NCBI GenBank assembly: GCA_021775795.1
Contig: JAJFHB010000194.1
Coordinates: 1-5,330, forward strand
DNA: 5,330 bases
Source: Hyphomicrobiales bacterium
GTDB taxonomy: Bacteria > Pseudomonadota > Alphaproteobacteria > Rhizobiales > JAJFHB01
Direction: 5' to 3'
Under the pieces are notes generated by a model that saw nothing but the letters and a program-made list of their open reading frames with translations, was not told the DNA's origin and ran no database searches. Shown here piece after piece: positions 1-5,330 of this stretch; within the stretch, counting starts at the first letter, position 1; every line of letters starts with the position of its first letter. A program made the translations under genes and the position numbers.

Positions 1-2
1 AC

Positions 3-1793
3 TATTTGCAGCAACGATACACTCATGACCCCTCTGGACTGACAGGCCTTGCCCGCGTTGCAGCGCGCCGTATTTACTCTAGAACCGGCGCTGAAATCTG
101 GCGCCGCATGCGCCAAACCCTTCCCGAGCACATGAACACCAGCCATTTGGTAGCCTTCGCAGGCTGTCTGTTCTGGTGCGGCGCATTCCGCGAAGCAGAT
201 GCAGTTTTAGAGAATGCAATAAGCGTCGATCCAGACAACCCCGCACCATGGATTGCATCTGCATTATGCGCATTTGTGGAAAGAGATGTGTCTATAGAAG
301 GCCAGCGCTGGGATGCAGCACACCAACGTTTTCCGGATATTGTCTTAACGCAGGAGCGATACAGAGTTTTCCGTGCACTGACCGGGGCGGACCGAGAATC
401 TGAATCAGATACGCAACCACTTTCAAACACCGCGGATGCCCTGCTTCAGCTACGGGTGTTGGAAGCCAGTTTCCGCCGTCGCGAATCCCGCGAACTTGCA
501 TCTGCTTATGCCAATTTGTTTCCAGACAACGAGCCCATCCAACTCGCCGTCTCCGACATCATGCAACTCGACCTGAACAGTGAACACGAACTGAATGTAT
601 GCATTGATACTGCGACACGGAATGCTGCCAATTTCCCGACATCACGAAGTGCCCGATTCCGACTGGCTCGCGCCCATGTTTGCGCAGAAGACGTCAACTC
701 CACCAGGGAGGCGATGCACGCCATTGAAACCACGTTTGGACATGGCTGGGATTCAGACCAAATATGCGCCTGGCTGGCGCATCGTGAAAGCGATTATGTC
801 CGAGCGAAAAGTATCTATCAGCGATTGCTGGAAGAAAGATACATACCTGCTGTTCACGCGCGAATGACGAGCTTTGACAGGATCGACAACAAACCTGTTC
901 CACAGTTTGAGAACAAGATTCTCCTGTTTGCTTCCATAAGAAACGAGATGGCTTATTTGCCGTGGTTTTTTGACTACTACCGCTCGATTGGTGTCGAGTG
1001 GTTCTTTCTCATCGAAAACGGCTCAAACGACGGCACGGATAAATACGTGTGCGCACAGCCCGATACCACTGTTTACAGAAGCAGCGACAATTACTTCAAA
1101 GCGTCGGCCGGCATGCGCTGGATCAACGACCTGATTGACATGCATGGCAAAGCAAACTGGTGCCTTTTTGTCGACACGGATGAACAGCTTGTTGCGCCAG
1201 GAATTGAAGCTAACGGATTGCGACCGCTGTTGGATCAAATGTCGAGAAACGGCGAGGAGATCATGGCAGGCTTTATGCTCGACACGTTTCCGGAAAATGC
1301 CGATGCGATCAGGTCCTATTCCAGTGATCAGTCCCCTTTGAGTGTCAGTCCCTTTTTTGACAATTCTTACTTTGCGTGGGGTAATCCTGTTGCCCCGTTT
1401 AGACGAATGAAAGGCGGCGTGCGAGATCGTCTTTTCTCAACGCGCGAGTCATTGATCAAATCCCCGATCACCTGGGGCGGAAGCCATATCCGCTACCTTG
1501 ACAACCACACGACGACCCCTGGCGCCATCAGCAACATCAACTGCGCCCTCCTGCATCACAAAATTCTTCGCGACGGTAAGGTTCTCCTGGAAGACAAAGA
1601 GCTTAAAGGGCATGTGCGGTTCATGGATCGCCCGCCCGAAAGCCATAAAAGGCACCGGCGATATCAGACATTTCTTCAGGAATTAGGGAATGGTGCGATA
1701 CCGGTGTGTGAGGCATCCATGCGGTATGAGTCGTCTTCTCAACTTGAGCATCTAGGTTTGTTCAATGTCGCATCCTTGCCGGCATCTAGATAG
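3..1793 (+). CDS. TPR-like / family 2 glycosyltransferase fusion protein, 5' end possibly cut
   Basis: Predicted cytoplasmic glycosyltransferase that would move a sugar from a nucleotide-sugar donor to a glycan or other acceptor; the substrate is unknown. Numbering is from the TTG at base 6 (595 residues). Residues about 45-285 are helical and TPR-like, clearest at 50-90 (a helical pair followed by a VDPDNP turn) and 255-282. Residues about 304-540 resemble the Glyco_tranf_2_4 type of GT2 domain: an RNE motif at 312-314, then IENGSNDGT at 336-344 in the nucleotide-binding loop, a DxD-type metal site at D390-T-D392, and HHK at 517-519. No signal peptide or membrane segment is apparent. The frame is open to the left edge, so the TTG is not a trusted start and the real start may lie upstream; the first internal ATG is at base 108. 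The gene converges on the DinB-like gene, with an 8-base overlap. The GT2 call is firm; the N-terminal repeats are divergent. Confidence 0.85.
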   Translation, partial: YLQQRYTHDPSGLTGLARVAARRIYSRTGAEIWRRMRQTLPEHMNTSHLVAFAGCLFWCGAFREADAVLENAISVDPDNPAPWIASALCAFVERDVSIEGQRWDAAHQRFPDIVLTQERYRVFRALTGADRESESDTQPLSNTADALLQLRVLEASFRRRESRELASAYANLFPDNEPIQLAVSDIMQLDLNSEHELNVCIDTATRNAANFPTSRSARFRLARAHVCAEDVNSTREAMHAIETTFGHGWDSDQICAWLAHRESDYVRAKSIYQRLLEERYIPAVHARMTSFDRIDNKPVPQFENKILLFASIRNEMAYLPWFFDYYRSIGVEWFFLIENGSNDGTDKYVCAQPDTTVYRSSDNYFKASAGMRWINDLIDMHGKANWCLFVDTDEQLVAPGIEANGLRPLLDQMSRNGEEIMAGFMLDTFPENADAIRSYSSDQSPLSVSPFFDNSYFAWGNPVAPFRRMKGGVRDRLFSTRESLIKSPITWGGSHIRYLDNHTTTPGAISNINCALLHHKILRDGKVLLEDKELKGHVRFMDRPPESHKRHRRYQTFLQELGNGAIPVCEASMRYESSSQLEHLGLFNVASLPASR

Positions 1794-2388
1794 ATCTCGC
1801 CTGTTCCTTCAGCACATATCGCATATAGGTCAGTTGCCCCCGATGGTAGGTTTCGTGGACAATCAGTAACGATACCCAATCTAAAAATCCGCACTCATCT
1901 TCCGCAATATCATCCTCGAAACTTGTGCCAACAGCAGCATACAAATTGTCGTAGATTTTCCCGCTCGCCTGAGCATCCAAACTCGCCAATTTGCCCAGGC
2001 AACCCCGGACATCATAATGGGACGCTTCAACTTTGCGGTCTTGGCCAGCGTCAAGCAATGCGAGAGTGCGCGCCCGAACTTCAAGCAGTGCCGCTGCATA
2101 GTCGGCAAGCTGCAGACCAGATGGTTCGCTAAAGCCCGCCTCTCGAGCAAAGCCCGTCTTAATGCGTGACCAAAGTGCCATATCTGAGGGCATTCCAATC
2201 TTTTCGGGCAGCGCTTCGGTTACGACAAACTCAAAGCCGGCGATGTGCAGAAGAATTTCACCTATCGACTTGCTGTTTGGGAAAAGTTTGCGTTCAACGT
2301 CGGCTTCGTCAGTTTTCTCAATGATCCGCAGCAGCGAATCCCGCGCGTGTTCTATGGCCCGTTTGGCGTTCCGTTCTGGCCCCTTCAT
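1786..2388 (-). CDS. DinB-like putative metalloprotein
   Basis: A 200-residue protein of the DinB/YfiT-like four-helix-bundle superfamily. Known members bind a divalent metal through three histidines and include thiol-S-transferases and the N-terminal domain of ergothioneine synthase EgtB; many have no known reaction. The triad is visible: H48 in the LLHIAGFEF helix, and H178 and H182 in HETYHRGQ near the C-terminus. The spacing and the trailing RGQLTYMR fit the family well. At 200 residues it is somewhat longer than the common 150-180; the extra length lies around residues 105-165. No signal peptide or membrane helix is seen. The ATG lies in an ATGA overlap with the stop of the Sir2-like gene, and no good Shine-Dalgarno sits before it, so translation probably depends on reinitiation. 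It is the last gene of the operon and its stop lies inside the end of the convergent glycosyltransferase gene. The family call is strong; substrate and reaction are unknown. Confidence 0.85.
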   Translation of the reverse strand: MKGPERNAKRAIEHARDSLLRIIEKTDEADVERKLFPNSKSIGEILLHIAGFEFVVTEALPEKIGMPSDMALWSRIKTGFAREAGFSEPSGLQLADYAAALLEVRARTLALLDAGQDRKVEASHYDVRGCLGKLASLDAQASGKIYDNLYAAVGTSFEDDIAEDECGFLDWVSLLIVHETYHRGQLTYMRYVLKEQARSI

Positions 2389-3446
2389 TGATGTGCAACA
2401 TCCAACCGAGCAAAGAAGTCGTGAGCGGTTTGTTTGTAGAAAAGATCTGATGAGCGTACGTAGTCAAGATGAGTGACGTTTGGGGACACTTTCTTACACG
2501 GATTGACCACTGTGACCTTCAAGCCGGCAGCCCTTGCCTGGCGGACAATTTGGCGGCGATCTGCTGCCACACCCACGACAATAAGATTGGGCGATGAAAA
2601 ATCGGTCTTGTACTTCTCGTTGAACACGCCACTGCCCCGAACGCGCTCAAAATCAACACCCGCTTTTGACAAAACATTATCAACATTGTCTGTGAAAACT
2701 CGGCGTATTTTGCCTGTATCCACAAGCCCCCGTATGATCTTCATGGCAGGCGTCACCTGCGCCGTCAGCGCCATAGTGTGCACCCTGCAAAACTTCTCCA
2801 GACGATCAATACCTTCTTCGGACAATGCCCGCGGGAGCCAATCATCAGAGCCGACCATAAAACCTTCCATGTCTTCCGAATCAACACCGAAAAATTCATG
2901 GACGTCGCACAACGTTGGTAACCCCGCTTCATAGCTCATGCCGGAGCCTACATACAAATCAGCAGGCAACAGGTCATCCAGTTCAACGCGGCACTTAGGT
3001 TCGGGCAGGTCTGGGACAACAATTGAACGGCGGGGGCGCCTTAACTTCAACCGACGGCACCTATCAAGATCGCTATCATTCGGCACACCAAACGAAAAAA
3101 CAGGTCGCAGTAAGGCACCCTTCTGTCCGATGTCCAACGTTGCGGGTATTCGGAGTTGGGCAAACCTCTCCTCAGCAGCCCTCAAATCCGCCAAAAACTG
3201 ATCGGAGCCATCGGCTTCCAGCTTTGCTGCAAAGTGAAAGTAGAAGCGTTCAAGGCAAACTGCCCCATCCAGCAAGCCAATTTCACCAGAAAAATAGACA
3301 AGTCTGTTCTGCTCACCAATATCTCGCTTCCAACCCCAGATAACTTTTTTATTAGCCTTCGGCCAAAACCGGCCGGCTGCCTCATCAAGGCTGTCCAGGA
3401 GTGTGATCGGGGTGTGGGCCACTATGTCCATGCCTGAAGTTCTCAC
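2385..3446 (-). CDS. Divergent Sir2-like protein with degenerate catalytic site and unassigned N-terminal domain
   Basis: A 353-residue protein. The C-terminal half (about 155-350) matches the sirtuin Rossmann fold in order: GSGMSYEAGLP at 167-177 corresponds to the NAD-binding GAGxSxxSGIP motif, TDNVDNVLSKAG at 252-263 to TQNIDxLHxxAG, a shortened GVAAD at 292-296 to the later glycine loop, and VVNP at 313-316 to the final strand. Several key features are altered. The motif Gln is Asp253, though Asn254 and Asp256 remain. The HG catalytic position reads R270-G271. The four-cysteine zinc module is absent, with only about 15 residues between RGS and the next strand. Classical deacylase activity is therefore unlikely; NAD or nucleotide binding is plausible. 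Residues 1-150 carry several aromatic residues (W28, W37, W39, F68, Y69) and match nothing I recognise. The GTG start is supported by GAGTAGG five bases upstream and by the GTGA overlap with the preceding gene; an ATG five codons in is the alternative. Confidence 0.75.
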   Translation of the reverse strand: MRTSGMDIVAHTPITLLDSLDEAAGRFWPKANKKVIWGWKRDIGEQNRLVYFSGEIGLLDGAVCLERFYFHFAAKLEADGSDQFLADLRAAEERFAQLRIPATLDIGQKGALLRPVFSFGVPNDSDLDRCRRLKLRRPRRSIVVPDLPEPKCRVELDDLLPADLYVGSGMSYEAGLPTLCDVHEFFGVDSEDMEGFMVGSDDWLPRALSEEGIDRLEKFCRVHTMALTAQVTPAMKIIRGLVDTGKIRRVFTDNVDNVLSKAGVDFERVRGSGVFNEKYKTDFSSPNLIVVGVAADRRQIVRQARAAGLKVTVVNPCKKVSPNVTHLDYVRSSDLFYKQTAHDFFARLDVAHQ

Positions 3447-4261
3447 TTAAACCTACTCAAAAGAGACGTATCCGAATACGCTGCTTTCTCATTTGAAATC
3501 AACCGCTGCTTCTGGTGCGGTATGCCCATCAAATCGAAGCCAAGCGAGTAAAACTCCTTAACACTCATTCTATCGGCGTTTGCGTGAAGAATGCCGGTTC
3601 GGTCAGAAATGGCGTTCGCAACCACAAATCGAGCGAGTTTATCTACGGAAATCGGGCTTTTAAAGACATTGTCGTCGGCACGGACAGTTTGACCTGCATT
3701 CACTTTTGAGAAGGCTGCCCTAAATCTTCGATCCGAAGCGGGCTCGCGCTTGTTGAATACATAACTTGTGCGGATGATCAATGCATTATTGCAAACACGC
3801 TGCACGGTTTCTTCCGCGATCCGTTGTCTGCGCCCATACGCGGTATCTGCGTCGGGAACGTCAAACTCAACATAGGGCCCGTGTGAACCGGAAAAGACCG
3901 CGTCCGATGAAATATAAGTTACTCTGCTTTCGCGACCATCAGCGCCGCCTTCCATGAAATCCTCACAGAGTTGCTCCATCGCACTGCGGAAGGCGCAATC
4001 ATCCTGATCGGGCAAACCGCGAGGATCCGCAATACGAGTTGCAATAATGAGGTTGGTTGCGTGATTTAAACCTGCAACTTTGCTCAAACGGTCCACAGGG
4101 AATTCAAAACGAACATCGGCACTGGCACTTTCGACGGCTTCACGTCTGCTGCTTCCAGCGAAGAGTATGTCGCGTGATGCGAGTTCCAAGGCTACAGAAC
4201 GTCCCAGAAAGCCCGTTGCGCCGAGAAGAAGACAATGATGACTGTTCGCATTACTACTCAT
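3443..4261 (-). CDS. RmlD-like sugar-nucleotide reductase/epimerase (extended SDR) with altered catalytic lysine
   Basis: A 272-residue protein from the preferred ATG. RmlD enzymes reduce dTDP-4-keto-6-deoxy sugars with NAD(P)H to make dTDP-rhamnose; relatives act on other nucleotide sugars or serve as regulatory subunits. Visible features, numbered from this start: GATGFLG at 14-20 (dinucleotide-binding loop), YISSDAVFSG at 116-125 (counterpart of the RmlD STDYVFDG segment, catalytic-position Ser119), Y142 in TAYGRRQ, IIRTSYVF at 162-169, and a C-terminal SDTSLLSRF resembling the RmlD tail. The catalytic YxxxK reads YxxxQ (Gln146, codon CAA), so reductase activity is uncertain. Start choice: AGGAAA four to five bases before this ATG is a good ribosome site and gives the usual short lead to the glycine loop. 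An ATG at 4303 would add 14 residues but has no clear site. This is the first gene of the three-gene operon; its TGA overlaps the GTG of the Sir2-like gene. The family call is firm; the substrate is unknown. Confidence 0.8.
   Translation of the reverse strand: MSSNANSHHCLLLGATGFLGRSVALELASRDILFAGSSRREAVESASADVRFEFPVDRLSKVAGLNHATNLIIATRIADPRGLPDQDDCAFRSAMEQLCEDFMEGGADGRESRVTYISSDAVFSGSHGPYVEFDVPDADTAYGRRQRIAEETVQRVCNNALIIRTSYVFNKREPASDRRFRAAFSKVNAGQTVRADDNVFKSPISVDKLARFVVANAISDRTGILHANADRMSVKEFYSLGFDLMGIPHQKQRLISNEKAAYSDTSLLSRFK
3452..3458 (-). promoter_or_regulatory. Ribosome binding site supporting the GTG start of the Sir2-like gene
   Basis: On the minus strand this reads GAGTAGG, with five bases before the GTG at 3446. 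It lies inside the last codons of the RmlD-like gene. Together with the GTGA overlap it supports GTG as the start rather than the ATG at 3431, where the nearest AGG is only one base away. Confidence 0.5.
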
Positions 4262-4263
4262 AG

Positions 4264-4269
4264 TTTCCT
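4264..4269 (-). promoter_or_regulatory. Ribosome binding site deciding the RmlD-like start
   Basis: On the minus strand this reads AGGAAA, with the AGGA core ending four bases before the ATG at 4261. The upstream in-frame ATG codons at 4303 and 4297 have no comparable purine-rich site, so this favours the shorter protein. The spacing is slightly short, which leaves some doubt. Confidence 0.5.
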
Positions 4270-4363
4270 GAAAACCCAACTGTGACGAGTGCGCCATCGG
4301 CATCTCGATTGTTCTAAGGCGTGATGTATCCGATTAGTGGTTTGGTTTTCTGCTTCTCCAGGC

Positions 4364-4386
4364 GTCAGACCTTTGAACAGGCTGAC
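4364..4386. other. Imperfect hairpin in the gap between the Rieske and RmlD-like genes
   Basis: GTCAG pairs with CTGAC and CCT pairs with AGG, with one bulged A and a six-base loop TTGAAC: eight pairs in all. It lies 34-56 bases beyond the stop codon of the Rieske gene and about 100 bases upstream of the preferred RmlD-like start. No run of T follows on the minus strand, so it is not a canonical intrinsic terminator. It could be a weak terminator, an operator or chance. I found no convincing -35/-10 pair in the rest of the gap (4262-4419). Confidence 0.3.
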
Positions 4387-4419
4387 CCCAAAGAAGAATA
4401 CATCAATCTTCGGGCAGAT

Positions 4420-5330
4420 TTAGCTGCAAAGCCGTCGCGCAATATACTGGTCAAACTCCCAGGTGCAGCGTTCTAGTGGAGAGAGACGCCCGCTCTCGGC
4501 AAATTCGGAGCCGGCCCCGCGGAAAATGCTCTCGATGAGGCCGCGGTCCTCAGCGTTCACTTTGTCGAGCACAGCCTTGATTTCAGACCTGTGCATTTCC
4601 CTGGTTTCATCCGGCACGGCGCCTGGATAAACGGCAACGCCCCAGCGCACCCTCACCTGCCCGACACCTTGCGGCTGCAGTGCCAGCCAGAAAAGGCGGT
4701 CTTCGGATATGGAAAATACGTGGGCTGGAAAGATGCCGACGATGGGATAGGTTTCCCTCTGCTCATCGCTCAGATCCGGATTGAGTATGCGCCCATCCTT
4801 TTCAACGTCGAATTTGACACCCTCCAGTCTTTTCTGGCGATAGCGGAAGTATCCCTCACCTCCGCCGGGATATGTGCCCAGGCGTGTGGGCAGCGCTGGT
4901 TCGATGGTCGTCTTATGCACGGCGAAGACGTGATAGGCCTCGGAGAAATTCTCAACCAGACACTTCCAGTTGGTGTCCCAAACCTCGTCTGCGACGAACA
5001 ATGTCTCATAGCGTTCAAGATGATAGTTCGCCATTTCATCATCAAGGCTCTGGATGCGGGGGGCAAGCGGTGGCGCCTCCGGGTCCAGACTGATGTAGAT
5101 CCAGCCTCGCCATATTTCCACTTTGACTTCTGGCAGACGGCAGGTTGAGGGGTCGAAATTCTCATCCATGAAAGGCGCAGACAGAAGCTGTCCCCCAGTG
5201 TCGTAAGTCCAGGCGTGATAGGGGCATACGATGCGTCCGGCCTGGCCACGACCCTCCCGAAGTCGGGCGAAGCGATGGCGGCAAACGTTCGAAAAAGCTC
5301 GGATGTTTCCGCCCTTATCAAGAATGACAA
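4420..5330 (-). CDS. Rieske non-heme iron oxygenase, alpha (catalytic) subunit, N-terminus cut by window edge
   Basis: The last 302 residues are present; the frame stays open to base 5330, so an ATG at 5169 is internal and not the start. These enzymes use a reductase, a Rieske [2Fe-2S] centre and a mononuclear iron to hydroxylate or demethylate small molecules. Visible in the partial protein: the Rieske motif C16-R-H18, then 16 residues, then C35-P-Y-H38; after it W40 and the GGQL loop. The catalytic domain follows with NWKCLVENFSEAYH: iron ligands His133 and His138, and probable third ligand Asp261 in NAEDRG. The electron-bridging position before the first His is Glu130, as in carnitine oxygenase CntA, where many ring-hydroxylating dioxygenases have Asp. 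Full-length relatives are usually 350-450 residues, so a few dozen N-terminal residues are probably missing. The substrate cannot be read from this; a quaternary-amine or aromatic substrate are both possible. No reductase or beta subunit gene is in the window. Confidence 0.9.
   Translation of the reverse strand, partial: VILDKGGNIRAFSNVCRHRFARLREGRGQAGRIVCPYHAWTYDTGGQLLSAPFMDENFDPSTCRLPEVKVEIWRGWIYISLDPEAPPLAPRIQSLDDEMANYHLERYETLFVADEVWDTNWKCLVENFSEAYHVFAVHKTTIEPALPTRLGTYPGGGEGYFRYRQKRLEGVKFDVEKDGRILNPDLSDEQRETYPIVGIFPAHVFSISEDRLFWLALQPQGVGQVRVRWGVAVYPGAVPDETREMHRSEIKAVLDKVNAEDRGLIESIFRGAGSEFAESGRLSPLERCTWEFDQYIARRLCS

Noticed and set aside
2473..2934. Open frame of 153 codons on the + strand antisense to the Sir2-like gene
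   Set aside because: The translation is Ser/Thr/Pro/Arg-rich with no domain signature, while the opposite strand carries clear sirtuin motifs and coupled gene junctions.
2385..3446. Sir2-domain anti-phage defence gene (ThsA, DSR or SIR2-HerA type)
   Set aside because: Those NADase effectors rely on conserved Asn and His residues and sit with a sensor or helicase partner. Here the His is Arg, and the partners are an RmlD-like and a DinB-like protein, so defence is not supported.
4364..4386. Rho-independent terminator for the Rieske gene
   Set aside because: The stem is bulged and no T-run follows it on the minus strand, so it is listed only as a hairpin of unknown role.
4322..4405. Inverted 8-mer TGATGTAT / ATACATCA about 68 bases apart in the intergenic gap
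   Set aside because: An 8-base inverted match within a gap of this size is not rare by chance, the spacing is too long for a typical operator, and no matching copy was noticed elsewhere.
4591..5148. Long open frame on the + strand antisense to the Rieske gene (185 codons)
   Set aside because: It lies wholly inside the strongly supported Rieske gene, shows no recognisable domain, and is what high-GC coding DNA commonly produces on the opposite strand.
4770..5330. Minus-strand frame of 186 codons reaching the right edge
   Set aside because: The Rieske CxH/CxxH motif and catalytic domain are continuous in a different frame over the same bases, so this one is a shadow. There is no sign of a frameshift.

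Overview
This 5.3 kb window looks like Gram-negative, probably proteobacterial, chromosomal DNA. The gene families and the very compact gene packing point that way, but nothing here fixes a genus. No RNA genes, insertion sequences, CRISPR arrays or phage genes are visible, and no stretch longer than 300 bases lacks a gene.

Layout: (1) On the + strand, bases 1-1793 carry a large protein with a TPR-like helical N-terminal half and a family-2-type glycosyltransferase C-terminal half. Its 5' end may lie outside the window. (2) On the - strand, three genes read in the order RmlD-like sugar-nucleotide reductase (about 4261 to 3443), divergent Sir2-like protein (3446 to 2385), DinB-like metalloprotein (2388 to 1786). 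Each junction is a 4-base stop/start overlap (GTGA, then ATGA), so this is almost certainly one translationally coupled operon. The DinB gene converges on the glycosyltransferase gene, and the two 3' ends overlap by 8 bases. (3) After a gap of about 116-158 bases comes the 3' part of a Rieske non-heme iron oxygenase alpha subunit on the - strand. It runs off the right edge of the window, and the sequence around it is visibly more GC-rich.

Interpretation: the glycosyltransferase and the RmlD-like protein suggest surface polysaccharide or other glycan synthesis. The most unusual part is the three-gene operon. The Sir2-like protein keeps the NAD-binding signatures but has Arg where sirtuins have the catalytic His, and it lacks the zinc-ribbon module. 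The RmlD-like protein has Gln where the short-chain dehydrogenase catalytic Lys should be. Only the DinB-like protein keeps a complete apparent active site (a His triad). Two nucleotide-binding folds with altered catalytic residues, co-translated with an intact metal-binding helical bundle, form a combination I do not recognise as a named system. Its function is unknown. The Rieske gene shares their strand but may be a separate unit.
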